Shown here piece by piece: positions 25,273 through 34,377 of a DNA stretch of 45,492 nucleotides (its first letter is position 1; each line of letters opens with the position of its first letter). This DNA is from Pedobacter sp. Leaf216 (GTDB lineage Bacteria > Bacteroidota > Bacteroidia > Sphingobacteriales > Sphingobacteriaceae), in NCBI RefSeq assembly GCF_001421515.1, contig NZ_LMKM01000007.1, forward strand, positions 79,941-125,432, read 5' to 3'. Made by a program: the position numbers and the translations under genes. The notes under the pieces are model-generated. The model was not told the DNA's origin, searched no databases, and saw nothing but the letters and a program-made list of their open reading frames with translations.

Positions 25273-26526
25273 ATGGAAAATTATGCCATTGTAATATTTA
25301 TTTTAGCGGTAATGATTGGCCTCTCATCCATTGCCGATCGCATTAAAATCCCCTATCCTATTTTATTGATTGTTGCCGGTATTGCCGTTGGTTTTATACC
25401 CTCTTTACCGCCTATTGATATTAATCCTGAAATTATTTTTCTGATTTTTTTACCTCCATTGCTTTACGATGCTGCTTTTAACATTTCGTTTAAGGAATTT
25501 AAAACGAATATCAATACCATATTTGCGCTGGCCATAACACTGGTATTTATAACCGCTATTGGCATTGCTGTGGTTGCACATTACATGATCCCTGGGATGA
25601 GCTGGCCGATATCTTTTGTATTGGGTGCTATTTTATCGGCTACAGATGCTGTTGCGGCCATGAGTATCACCAAGGGCTTAGGTTTATCGCACAAAACGAA
25701 TACGATACTGGAAGGCGAAAGTTTGGTAAATGATGCTTCTGCATTGGTAGAATATCGTTTTGCTGTAGCTGCTGTAACCGGCACCGCTTTCGTTTTCTGG
25801 AAAGCATCGCTTGAATTTGCCATTTTAATGGTTGGAGGCTTTTTAGTGGGTGTAGTAATGGCAAGAATACTGGCTTTTATTATTGAAAGAATACATGATA
25901 ACCGACTGGCAACCATTAGCTTTTTATTGTTAATGCCTTTTGTAACCTATTTAATTGCAGAAGAAATACATGTTTCCGGAGTAATTGCCGTGGTGATGCT
26001 GGGTTTGGGCATATCGAGATTCAGTAATATGGTATTTCCTGAAGCGCTTAAAAACCAATCGAAAAATATATGGGACATCATTATCTTTTTATTGAACGGA
26101 CTCATTTTTATCTTAATCGGATTGCAGTTTCCTTATGTATATAAAAACATAAACAGTGGAGATATATTACCTTATATCGGCTATTCGCTGGTAATTACTG
26201 TTGTGGCTTTACTACTGAGAATGGCCCGTGTTTTTCTGCAAAGGTTTAATCTGCAAAAAGCTTTTCAGAAAGGGAAACACCGGATTACCGAAGATGCATT
26301 ATTGGATTTTAAAAATAGTTTAATCATCAGCTGGTCGGGTATGCGCGGAATAGTATCATTAGCCATTGCAATTGGATTACCTGCAACATTAGCTGATGGA
26401 AGTGCTTTTCCGCAACGTAATGCCATTATATTTATATCGGTGGTGGTGGTACTTTTTACACTAATCGGGCAAGGACTTACTTTACCCTGGTTGGTTAAAA
26501 AGCTGGCTACTGATGAGGAAAAGTAA
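25273..26526 (+). CDS. CPA1-family Na+(K+)/H+ antiporter
   Basis: This 417-residue inner-membrane protein has about 12 hydrophobic segments. Ion-path signatures are present: ATDAVAAM (Asp125; the family usually has TDPVA) and EGESLVNDASAL with Asn153-Asp154. The WSGMRGIVSLAIA segment near the C-terminus is also typical of NhaP/NHE-type exchangers. It probably exchanges Na+ or K+ for protons in pH or salt homeostasis. There is no cytosolic regulatory tail, unlike longer family members. A shared terminator separates it from the convergent symporter gene. Confidence 0.9.
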   Translation: MENYAIVIFILAVMIGLSSIADRIKIPYPILLIVAGIAVGFIPSLPPIDINPEIIFLIFLPPLLYDAAFNISFKEFKTNINTIFALAITLVFITAIGIAVVAHYMIPGMSWPISFVLGAILSATDAVAAMSITKGLGLSHKTNTILEGESLVNDASALVEYRFAVAAVTGTAFVFWKASLEFAILMVGGFLVGVVMARILAFIIERIHDNRLATISFLLLMPFVTYLIAEEIHVSGVIAVVMLGLGISRFSNMVFPEALKNQSKNIWDIIIFLLNGLIFILIGLQFPYVYKNINSGDILPYIGYSLVITVVALLLRMARVFLQRFNLQKAFQKGKHRITEDALLDFKNSLIISWSGMRGIVSLAIAIGLPATLADGSAFPQRNAIIFISVVVVLFTLIGQGLTLPWLVKKLATDEEK

Positions 26527-26607
26527 TTGCTGTTAACAATCTAAAGTAACTGGCAAGTTCAAATTTCACTGTAAAGCTATTTCAGCATCTTACGGAAAGA
26601 TCATAAA

Positions 26608-26643
26608 TAAAAAGGGATAAAATCTTCTGATTTTATCCCTTTT
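26608..26643. terminator. Bidirectional terminator between antiporter and gal operon
   Basis: AAAAGGGATAAAATC pairs perfectly with GATTTTATCCCTTTT across a 4-base loop, with A and T runs on both flanks. It serves the plus-strand antiporter gene and the minus-strand galT-galK-symporter operon. Confidence 0.85.
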
Positions 26644-26662
26644 CTAAATATTAAACAATTGT

Positions 26663-28339
26663 TTACCAGTACACACTGTAAAGTGCAACCAATAAGCCAA
26701 CAATCAATAGTGCACCTACTGCAAAGCTGGTTGATGTTTTGAACATTTTGGCATCAATTGCAAGTCCTTTTTCCTCTGCTTTAGCTTTATTACTGGCCAT
26801 ACTGATGATGAACATACCTGCAATACAGAAAATAAATACGAAGCCCATACGATCTAAAAATGGAATTTCGTATACGCCAGCTGCATTTTTAACAGAGAAA
26901 CCTGATTTCGACAACCAAGAAAGATCGGCCATGTTAGGGAGGAATTTAAGGAAAATAGATAAGCCGAAACCACCGATGGTTGCAAACAATGCAGCACCTG
27001 ATGTTGCTCTTTTCCAGAAGAAACCTAAAATAAACATGGCAAAAATACCAGGCGATACAAAACCTGTATATTCCTGAATGTATTGAAAACCACCTTTTTT
27101 ATCAATCCCTAAAAATGGTGCAATGATTACACCAAGAAACATAGCCACAACAATAGAAATTTTTCCTGTTGTTACCAGGTTTTTTTCTGAAGCTTCTACA
27201 TTTAAAACTTTTTTATAAATATCCAAAGTAAAAATGGTGGCAATACTATTTGCCTTACCAGCTAATGAAGCCACAACGGCAGCTGTTAATGCAGCGAACG
27301 AAAGTCCTTTTAATCCGGCAGGAAGCAAGTTTAACAATACCGGGTAAGCACGATCCGGATTTACAGAACCGCCCTGAATCATTTCGGATTGAAATGCACC
27401 ATCTTTATATAAAACATATGCTGCAATACCTGGCAATACCACAATAATTGGCATTAACAGTTTTAAGAAAGCGGCAAAAAGAATACCACCCCGTGCAGTT
27501 TCCAAATTGGCACCTAAAGCACGTTGTGTGATGTACTGGTTACAGCCCCAATAATTCAGGTTTACAATCCACATACCGCCAACCAATACGCTTAATCCTG
27601 GTAAATCTATATAATTCTCATTATCAGGCTTTAAAATCATGTGAAAATGTTCTGATGCTTTAGAAGTCATTAAACTATAACCTTCAAAAATACCAGTTGT
27701 GCCATAATGGGTAGATACAAGATTTAAAGCCAGGTAAGTTGTTGCCAAGCCGCCTAAAATCAAGAAAAACACTTGTATTACATCTGTATAACCAATTACT
27801 TTCATCCCGCCAAGGGTAATGATAATGGCAAAAATTGCAATTGCATACATACAGAAGTTAAGGTCGAAACCAGAAATACTGCTTACTGCCAAGGCACCTA
27901 AATAAAGGATTGAGGTAAGGTTAACCACCACATACAGCAATAACCAGAACACAGCCATAATCATAGCCACGGTACCGTTATAACGCTGATGCAGAAACTG
28001 CGGCATGGTGGCAATTTTGTTTTTGAGGTATACAGGAATGAAAAATACCGCAACCACCACTAAGGTTAGTGCGCCCATCCATTCGTAAGTTGCAATGGCT
28101 AAACCCATTTTAAAGCCTGAACCGCTCATTCCGATAAACTGCTCTGCAGAGATATTTGATGCAATTAACGATGCACCAATGGCCCACCATGTTAAAGAAC
28201 CTTCTGCAAGAAAATAATCTTTGGAACCTGTGGATTCTGATTTTTTCTTATTGTAAATGTAGAGCCCGTAAGCCGCTACAATAACGAAATAGACTGCAAA
28301 TACAATGTAATCTTTCGTGTCTAATAAATTGTTTTTCAT
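26663..28339 (-). CDS. Sodium/sugar symporter (SSS family, SGLT-like)
   Basis: This 558-residue protein has about 14 membrane segments. The signature GASLIASNISAEQFIGMSGSGF matches the sodium:glucose/galactose branch of the solute:sodium symporter family, as in Vibrio SGLT. It lies 39 bp downstream of galK in the galT-galK order, so the transported sugar is most likely galactose. The leader has its own CTAACCAA motif at 28349-28356, even though the gene is within the operon. Confidence 0.88.
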   Translation of the reverse strand: MKNNLLDTKDYIVFAVYFVIVAAYGLYIYNKKKSESTGSKDYFLAEGSLTWWAIGASLIASNISAEQFIGMSGSGFKMGLAIATYEWMGALTLVVVAVFFIPVYLKNKIATMPQFLHQRYNGTVAMIMAVFWLLLYVVVNLTSILYLGALAVSSISGFDLNFCMYAIAIFAIIITLGGMKVIGYTDVIQVFFLILGGLATTYLALNLVSTHYGTTGIFEGYSLMTSKASEHFHMILKPDNENYIDLPGLSVLVGGMWIVNLNYWGCNQYITQRALGANLETARGGILFAAFLKLLMPIIVVLPGIAAYVLYKDGAFQSEMIQGGSVNPDRAYPVLLNLLPAGLKGLSFAALTAAVVASLAGKANSIATIFTLDIYKKVLNVEASEKNLVTTGKISIVVAMFLGVIIAPFLGIDKKGGFQYIQEYTGFVSPGIFAMFILGFFWKRATSGAALFATIGGFGLSIFLKFLPNMADLSWLSKSGFSVKNAAGVYEIPFLDRMGFVFIFCIAGMFIISMASNKAKAEEKGLAIDAKMFKTSTSFAVGALLIVGLLVALYSVYW

Positions 28340-28348
28340 TGATTTATT

Positions 28349-28356
28349 TTGGTTAG
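28349..28356 (-). promoter_or_regulatory. CTAACCAA leader motif before the symporter gene
   Basis: The minus strand reads CTAACCAA, ending 9 bases before the ATG, in the galK-symporter gap. Confidence 0.45.
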
Positions 28357-28378
28357 TATACCTTGAGTTATTTTATAT

Positions 28379-29530
28379 TTAATTGTATAAACTGGTTCCA
28401 TTATCGGTTTGTACGGTATAAGCATCAAGCTTTAAACCAAACTGCAACAAATATTTAGCGGCTAGTTCTTCTGTAAGCTCGTCAATTTTTTCTTCTTTAA
28501 CAATATTAATGGTACAACCACCAAAACCGCCACCCATCATCCTGGCACCCAACACATAATCGAGCGGTTTAACAGCCTCTACCAGAAAATCCAATTCTTT
28601 GCAGCTTACTTCATAATCTTTGCTTAAACCTTCATGTGTTTCAAACATCAGGTTACCCAAACCTTTTAAATTACCGTTTTCGAGCTGTTCTGCAGCGGTA
28701 AGCAAACGGCCGATTTCTTTAACCACGAAGCTGCATTTGGTATACACTTCTAAATCTTTTGGTTTTACAAGTGTTTCCAGCATGCTCAAATCAACATCCC
28801 TTAAGGTATTTACATTTGGGTATTGCTCCCTAACCCAGGCCACCCCCTGCTCGCATTGTGCTCTTCTTTTATTGTATGCAGAATCTGCAAGCGCATGTTT
28901 TACATTGGTATTTAAGAGCAGAAGCTTATATCCATCTAATTTTAGCGGAATGTAAATGTGTTTCATCGATCTGCAATCGAGCATAATCGCCTGATCTTTT
29001 TTACCAAATACAGATGCAAACTGATCCATAATGCCACAGTTTACGCCTGCAAAGGTTTGTTCTGCCTTTTGTGCAATTAAAGCAATGTCCATTTTCGGAA
29101 CGTTAAGCGAAAAAAGCTGATCGAGTGCAAATCCTGTAGCACACTCTACAGCTGCAGATGAGGATAAACCTGCTCCCAGCGGCACATCTCCATCAATGTA
29201 ATAGTTAAAGCCACCCAACTGGTAACCTCTTTCTTTTAATTGATCGGCAACCCCTAAGATATAATTGGCCCAGCTATTTTCGGATTTTTTCAGGTTTTTT
29301 ACAGATGAAATATCAAATTCCTGGTAACTTTCTGAAAATAAATGGATTTCATCATCTTCTCTTTTAGATATGGCTACATAAATGGCTTTATCAATCGCAG
29401 CCGGCATCACAAACCCGCCATTGTAATCAGTATGCTCACCGATAATATTGATCCTTCCCGGCGAACGTACCAAAATCGGTTCGGCATTGAAAAGTTTTTT
29501 AAATGTACTTTTTAAATGTTGTGCATTCAT
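28379..29530 (-). CDS. galK: Galactokinase
   Basis: This 383-residue protein has the galactokinase signature SPGRINIIGEHTDYNGGFV (from residue 23), the GHMP ATP loop VPLGAGLSSSAA (116-127), the catalytic Asp169 in CGIMDQFAS, and a closing MMGGGFGGCTINIV motif. It phosphorylates galactose in the Leloir pathway. Length is as expected. It begins 13 bp after galT, so the two are translated from one message. galE and galM are not in the window. Confidence 0.96.
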   Translation of the reverse strand: MNAQHLKSTFKKLFNAEPILVRSPGRINIIGEHTDYNGGFVMPAAIDKAIYVAISKREDDEIHLFSESYQEFDISSVKNLKKSENSWANYILGVADQLKERGYQLGGFNYYIDGDVPLGAGLSSSAAVECATGFALDQLFSLNVPKMDIALIAQKAEQTFAGVNCGIMDQFASVFGKKDQAIMLDCRSMKHIYIPLKLDGYKLLLLNTNVKHALADSAYNKRRAQCEQGVAWVREQYPNVNTLRDVDLSMLETLVKPKDLEVYTKCSFVVKEIGRLLTAAEQLENGNLKGLGNLMFETHEGLSKDYEVSCKELDFLVEAVKPLDYVLGARMMGGGFGGCTINIVKEEKIDELTEELAAKYLLQFGLKLDAYTVQTDNGTSLYN

Positions 29531-29543
29531 TATTTAATAAATT

Positions 29544-30605
29544 TTAGTCTTCAGCCTTGCTGATTTTATAGTGGATTGTAGACATTTCTTTTAAACGGTT
29601 GGCGGCAAACTCGGGGGTGATATCACGCTGTGGATTAGCCAGCATCTCATAACCTACCATAAATTTTTTAACAGATGCCGAGCGTAATAATGGTGGATAA
29701 AAATGCATGTGCCAGTGCCATTCGGGGTAATAACCGTTATTTACAGGTGCCTGGTGCATACCTGCCGAGTAAGGGAAAGAGGTTTCGAAAAGGTTGTCGT
29801 ATTTGGTTGTTAATATTTTAATTGCTTCGGCCAGTGATTTCTTTTCGTCAGCAGTGAAAAGCTTAATGCTGTTAACATGACGTTTACTGATAATCATGGT
29901 TTCGTATGGCCAAACTGCCCAAAAAGGCACCAATACAGCAAAATGATCATTTTCGAATATAATGCGCTCATTTTTCTTTTGTTCAAGCTTTAAATAGTCG
30001 GCAAGCAAACTCCTCCTATGGATGGCGTAATAAGTTTTCTGACGCTCAGTTTCTTTGGCAATTTCTAAAGGGATATCACTCTGCGACCAAATCTGGCCAT
30101 GTGGATGAGGATTACTGCAACCCATTATTTCGCCTTTATTTTCAAAAATTTGAATGTATTTAATCCATTCATGTTCGGCCAGGCTATTAAATTCATTCTG
30201 CCAAACGTTTACCACGGCAGTTATCGCCTCTACACTCATTTCTGGGAGTGTTAAGTTATGCTTAGGGCTAAAGCTGATTACCCTGCAAAGGCCGCGCTGG
30301 TTAGTGGCTACCAACAAATCATCTTCGTTCATCCTGCCTTCGGGAGTATCTTCGAGCAGGGCAGCAAAATCATTGTTAAAAACAAAGCTTTCAGTATAAT
30401 CAGGATTGCTATCGCCATCTGCCCTGCCATTGCCCGGGCATAAATAACATTTAGGATCATATTCTGGGCGGTTATTAGGCGTAATGTCTTCAACCTTACC
30501 CTGCCATGGTCTTTTAGTGCGGTGTGGAGATACTAATACCCTTTCGCCAGTTAATATATTTAACCTGGTATGCGGGTTACTATCGAGTTCGAATGTTTGG
30601 TTCAT
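29544..30605 (-). CDS. galT: Galactose-1-phosphate uridylyltransferase
   Basis: This 353-residue class I GalT has the active-site NPHPHGQIW with nucleophile His169, zinc-site cysteines Cys53 and Cys56 (CYLCPGN), and the late HWHMHFYPPLLRS segment. It transfers UMP from UDP-glucose to galactose 1-phosphate. It is the first gene of galT-galK-symporter. Its leader of about 55 nt contains a CTAACCAATT motif, and its promoter overlaps a long dyad shared with the divergent regulator gene. Confidence 0.96.
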   Translation of the reverse strand: MNQTFELDSNPHTRLNILTGERVLVSPHRTKRPWQGKVEDITPNNRPEYDPKCYLCPGNGRADGDSNPDYTESFVFNNDFAALLEDTPEGRMNEDDLLVATNQRGLCRVISFSPKHNLTLPEMSVEAITAVVNVWQNEFNSLAEHEWIKYIQIFENKGEIMGCSNPHPHGQIWSQSDIPLEIAKETERQKTYYAIHRRSLLADYLKLEQKKNERIIFENDHFAVLVPFWAVWPYETMIISKRHVNSIKLFTADEKKSLAEAIKILTTKYDNLFETSFPYSAGMHQAPVNNGYYPEWHWHMHFYPPLLRSASVKKFMVGYEMLANPQRDITPEFAANRLKEMSTIHYKISKAED

Positions 30606-30617
30606 TTTATATTTTTC

Positions 30618-30627
30618 AATTGGTTAG
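30618..30627 (-). promoter_or_regulatory. CTAACCAATT leader motif before galT
   Basis: The minus strand reads CTAACCAATT, ending 12 bases before the galT ATG. Confidence 0.5.
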
Positions 30628-30665
30628 AAAAAAGAAAGCCACTTAGCTTAACCCATCTAAGCCGC

Positions 30666-30694
30666 CAAATTATAAAATTAATATTAATTGTCAA
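30666..30694 (-). promoter_or_regulatory. Promoter of the gal operon
   Basis: On the minus strand TTG (30692-30694), 18 bases and ATAATTTG (30666-30673, 7 of 8 to TAnnTTTG) form a -33/-7 pair. The whole spacer and the -33 element lie inside the dyad at 30674-30716, so a bound protein would block this promoter. Confidence 0.5.
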
Positions 30695-30716
30695 AACGAC
30701 AATTAATATTAATTTT
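30674..30716. promoter_or_regulatory. Operator-like 43-bp perfect dyad between galT and the NrtR-type gene
   Basis: Two 19-bp arms (30674-30692 and 30698-30716) are perfect inverted repeats, meeting at GTC-AAAAC-GAC. The region lies between divergent genes and covers the gal -33 element. A dyad of the same design is found at 45052-45076. The adjacent NrtR-type protein is the obvious candidate binder; this is inference. Confidence 0.6.
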
Positions 30717-30768
30717 TATATTCGTAAAAATTTGAACATATTAAGCCCTTTAAAACCTCTGACAAAAA

Positions 30769-31467
30769 ATGATTGAATATTCCAGGCAGCCGCATTATCT
30801 TGTTGCTGTTGATTGTATTGTATTTGGATTTGATGGCGAACACCTTAAAATTCTGTTGGTTAAACGTGGTTTAGAGCCCGAAATAAACAAATGGAGTTTA
30901 ATGGGCGGTTTTGTTGGTGCAGATGAAAGTCCGGATGATGCAGCGAACAGGGTACTCAAAAAAATGACTGGTTTAGAAGGCGTTTACTTAGAGCAGATGC
31001 AAATTTATGGCGAGCCCACCCGCGATCCTATAGAGCGCACACTTTCTGTAGGTTATTTTGCTTTAATCGACATCCATAAATATGAGGCGCAGTTAAATGA
31101 TGATTATGAGGCAGAATGGTTTTTGATTAACGAACGGCCTAAACTCATATTCGACCATAACCAAATGGTTGCCGATGCGCGAACAAAACTCAGGTATAAG
31201 GCTGCGCTCCATCCTATTTTGTTCGAAATGCTGCCTAAAAAGTTTACCATTCCGCAATTGCACATTCTTTTTGAGGAGGTTAACGATACTAAAATAGATA
31301 CGCGCAACTTCAGCCGTAAAATTACTTCAACGGGTTTATTGATTAAGTTGGCAGAAAAAGATAAAACAGGATCAAAAAAAGGTGCTTTTTATTTTAAACT
31401 GGATAAAAAGAAATATGCTGCTAATGCCCAGGCCTTTTTAAACTTAATGCCCAATTTAAAGAGTTAG
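30769..31467 (+). CDS. NrtR-type Nudix/winged-helix transcriptional regulator
   Basis: This 232-residue protein has a Nudix-fold sensor domain (about 8-140) and a winged-helix C-terminal domain (about 150-230) with RNFSRKITSTGLLIKL as the recognition helix and wing. In the Nudix box GX5EX7REUXEEXGU only the first Glu (Glu53) and Arg61 remain; the three catalytic glutamates are Val62, Lys65 and Met66, so the domain can hardly hydrolyse and is probably a ligand sensor. In Bacteroidota, NrtR-family proteins regulate sugar genes (for example AraR for arabinose). Divergent position next to galT with a shared dyad suggests a galactose-pathway repressor. Confidence 0.85.
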   Translation: MIEYSRQPHYLVAVDCIVFGFDGEHLKILLVKRGLEPEINKWSLMGGFVGADESPDDAANRVLKKMTGLEGVYLEQMQIYGEPTRDPIERTLSVGYFALIDIHKYEAQLNDDYEAEWFLINERPKLIFDHNQMVADARTKLRYKAALHPILFEMLPKKFTIPQLHILFEEVNDTKIDTRNFSRKITSTGLLIKLAEKDKTGSKKGAFYFKLDKKKYAANAQAFLNLMPNLKS

Positions 31468-31553
31468 CCACACGCTGTGTCTTCAGCGCTTCTGGTGCTA
31501 TAATAGGTAAAACAAAACCACGGTTTCATTCCTTTGGTAGGATATACTTTAAT

Positions 31554-33365
31554 ATGGCCAACCACGAGAAAAGAACATTCCAGCCGATAGAAAACTATGG
31601 TGTTATCGGCAACCTGAAAACTGTTGCGTTAGTTTCGCTACAAGGCTCAATAGATTTTTTGTGCGCACCCAGGTTCGATTCGCCCACTGTTTTTGCCACC
31701 ATGCTGGATTCGAAAAAAGGTGGTTATTTTTCTGTGGAGCCACAATTGGAAAATTACACCAGCAAACAGCTTTACCTGCCCGGGACAGCGGTTTTATTAA
31801 CGCGCTTTTTTGCTGAGCAAGGCATTGCCGAACTTACCGATTACATGCCACTTTCGAAAGAAACTGATTTTCCAAGTGCAATAGTGCGCCAAATAAAATC
31901 AGTTAGGGGCGATATTACTTTTAAAGTATTTTGTGTGCCGAGTTTTGGTTATACCGAAAGTGAGCACAGTACAAAGCATGAAAACAATGAACTCGTATTT
32001 TTCTCTGAAGCAGAAAAACTGACCATCAAATTGAAAGCGGATGTGCCTTTACACATCAAAAAAGGAAGTGGTTATGCTGAATTTACCCTTCAGGAATCGA
32101 AAACGGTTCATATTGTTATGGAAATTATTGAGGCGGAAAAGGCAGACGCTCAATTAAACCATTATACTGAGCACGGTTACCGCAAGACAATTGATTACTG
32201 GAGAAGCTGGATTAATCAAACTACTTATAAAGGCCGATACGATGAAATTATCAGAAGATCGGCTATAACATTGAAATTATTAACTTCTGCTGAATTTGGA
32301 TCTGTAGTGGCTGCACCAACTTTCGGGCTACCGGAAACCATTGGCGGCAACCGCAACTGGGACTACCGTTTTACATGGATCAGGGACGCTGCGTTTACCA
32401 TGTATGCGTTTTTAAGGCTTGGCTTTTTTGATGAGGCTACCGCCTTTATGGAATGGATATTTAATTTATGCCACAAGATAGATTTACAATTGGTATATCA
32501 AATTGATGGCAATCCAAAAATTAAGGAAGTTGAGCTGGACCAACTTGAAGGTTACCAGAATTCTAAACCAGTACGCATTGGCAATGAAGCTGCTCAACAG
32601 TTGCAGATAGACATTTATGGCGAATTGATTGATACGGTTTATATTTATAACAAATCGCACAAACCGATTACTTACGAATTTTGGACATTGATAGAAAAGC
32701 AGGTCGAATGTGTAATTAAACAGTGGAAAAAGCCCGATCATGGTATCTGGGAAATCAGGAACGATAAAAAAGAATTTTTACATACGCGTTTAATGTGCTG
32801 GGTGGCCATGGATAGGGCTATAAAAATTGCAGAAAACCGATCATTCCCCTACCCTGAAAATGAATGGCACAGCATCCGCAGCGAAATTTACAAAGATATT
32901 TACCACAATTTCTGGAATGAAAAACTCGGTGCCTGGGTACAATATAAAGGCGCAGAACATGTTGATGCAAGCGCATTACTGATGCCTTTGACACATTTTA
33001 TATCTCCCCTTGAACCACGGTGGCTTTCGACCATGAAAAAGATTGATGAAGAACTGGTGCTTGATGTTCTGGTTTACCGCTATATAAACGGAATGACTAA
33101 AATTGATGGCTTGGAAGGCGAAGAAGGCACTTTTAACATGTGTTCGTTTTGGTTTATTGAGGCATTGGCCAAAAGTGGAGAACTGGAACGTGCAGTAGAA
33201 AATTTCGAAAAGATGATCAGTTATTCCAACCATCTTTTATTGTTTAGTGAAGAACTTGGCCGAAAAGGTGAACACCTGGGTAATTTTCCGCAGGCTTTTA
33301 CGCACCTGGCATTAATCAGTGCTGCCGTTGAACTAAATAAACAGCTTAATCGTGAAACCAGTTAA
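31554..33365 (+). CDS. Glycoside hydrolase family 15 protein
   Basis: This 603-residue protein has no signal peptide and is cytosolic. The N-terminal beta domain (about 8-200; PIENYGVIGNLKTVALVS...GSIDFLCAPRFDSP) is the trehalase/glucoamylase-type domain that precedes the GH15 (alpha/alpha)6 barrel (about 230-590). The barrel contains NRNWDYRFTWIRDAA, the catalytic Glu400 of GIWEIRN and the closing LGNFPQAFTHLALI. Relatives are glucan 1,4-alpha-glucosidases or bacterial trehalases. It follows the NrtR-type gene with an 86-bp gap, so it may be co-transcribed. Confidence 0.88.
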   Translation: MANHEKRTFQPIENYGVIGNLKTVALVSLQGSIDFLCAPRFDSPTVFATMLDSKKGGYFSVEPQLENYTSKQLYLPGTAVLLTRFFAEQGIAELTDYMPLSKETDFPSAIVRQIKSVRGDITFKVFCVPSFGYTESEHSTKHENNELVFFSEAEKLTIKLKADVPLHIKKGSGYAEFTLQESKTVHIVMEIIEAEKADAQLNHYTEHGYRKTIDYWRSWINQTTYKGRYDEIIRRSAITLKLLTSAEFGSVVAAPTFGLPETIGGNRNWDYRFTWIRDAAFTMYAFLRLGFFDEATAFMEWIFNLCHKIDLQLVYQIDGNPKIKEVELDQLEGYQNSKPVRIGNEAAQQLQIDIYGELIDTVYIYNKSHKPITYEFWTLIEKQVECVIKQWKKPDHGIWEIRNDKKEFLHTRLMCWVAMDRAIKIAENRSFPYPENEWHSIRSEIYKDIYHNFWNEKLGAWVQYKGAEHVDASALLMPLTHFISPLEPRWLSTMKKIDEELVLDVLVYRYINGMTKIDGLEGEEGTFNMCSFWFIEALAKSGELERAVENFEKMISYSNHLLLFSEELGRKGEHLGNFPQAFTHLALISAAVELNKQLNRETS

Positions 33366-33371
33366 GTTTAT

Positions 33372-34142
33372 TTACTGCTCTTCGTAATGGTAGGTTAAAC
33401 CACCATCAACAAAATAGGTAGATCCAGTTACGTAGGCAGCATCATCAGAAGCGAGAAAAGCCACTACACCGGCTACATCTTCTACTTTTCCCATTCTTCT
33501 TAATGGAATATTTTGAAGCACTTTTTTCAATTGCGCTTTGTCTTCGAGTAAATCCTGGTTAATTGGTGTTGATACCGCGCCAGGTGCTACATTATTAATC
33601 CTAATGTTAAAAGGAGCTAATTCTGTGGCCAAATTTCTGGTTAGCATTCTTAAACCGCCTTTACTGGCACAATAGGCTGCAAAATGTGGAAATACAATCT
33701 CTTCATGAACGGAACTCATGTTAATTACCGCTCCTTCCACTTTATTTTTTCTACAATAATTTACAAACGACTGGATTCCGAAGAAAACCCCTTTTAAATT
33801 GGTGTCCATTACCAGGTCATAATCTTCTTCTGTTACTTCCCAAAAGTTTGCATTTTTTTCTACCCCGGCATTATTTACCAAAATATCTAAACGGCTAAAT
33901 GTATCAACAGCGTCGGTAACGAGTTTAATGGCTTCTTTTGCTTTACTTAAATCGGCTACCAAAAAAGCGGCCTTTCTTCCCATCCCTTCAATTTCAGCAA
34001 TAAGTTTTTCTCCTCTTTCATCAAATTTATGGCCGTTTAAAATAATATCACAGCCATCTTTAGCCAATCTTAAGGCACATGCTGCACCAATGCCCTGGCT
34101 ACTTCCAGTAATTAAAGCTACTTTGTTTTCAAATCGGTTCAT
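33372..34142 (-). CDS. SDR-family oxidoreductase (glucose 1-dehydrogenase-like)
   Basis: This 256-residue short-chain dehydrogenase has the cofactor loop TGSSQGIGAA near residue 13, NNAG, the catalytic Ser (NMSSVHE) and YCASKGG (Tyr-x3-Lys), plus a C-terminal VTGSTYFVDGG. This pattern matches the glucose 1-dehydrogenase/3-ketoacyl-ACP reductase-like classical SDR group. Database names of 'glucose 1-dehydrogenase' for such proteins are often loose, so the substrate is open. It converges on the GH15 gene with 6 bp between the stops. Confidence 0.85.
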   Translation of the reverse strand: MNRFENKVALITGSSQGIGAACALRLAKDGCDIILNGHKFDERGEKLIAEIEGMGRKAAFLVADLSKAKEAIKLVTDAVDTFSRLDILVNNAGVEKNANFWEVTEEDYDLVMDTNLKGVFFGIQSFVNYCRKNKVEGAVINMSSVHEEIVFPHFAAYCASKGGLRMLTRNLATELAPFNIRINNVAPGAVSTPINQDLLEDKAQLKKVLQNIPLRRMGKVEDVAGVVAFLASDDAAYVTGSTYFVDGGLTYHYEEQ

Positions 34143-34307
34143 ATCAGAATATTATAATAGATAAAGTAAATTTCGAGGAATATGTTTGAAGAAAATTATA
34201 TTAAAAAAAGTTCTGATTAAAAATAAACTGAGTGAAAACAATGCAAAAAACAGACTTCATTTTTAAAGGATAAAATGTAAAAATATAAGTTCTGCAAAAA
34301 AAGATCG

Positions 34308-34338
34308 TTATAGCTGTAATCATTTATTAGTATGTTTG
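34308..34338 (+). promoter_or_regulatory. Promoter of the ompA-like gene at 34378
   Basis: A perfect TATGTTTG -7 box at 34331-34338 is preceded, 20 bases upstream, by TTA (TTG expected). The leader would be about 35 bases. Confidence 0.5.
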
Positions 34339-34377
34339 GGCAACAAACGCACAATAAACTTAAATTAATTTTAAAAC

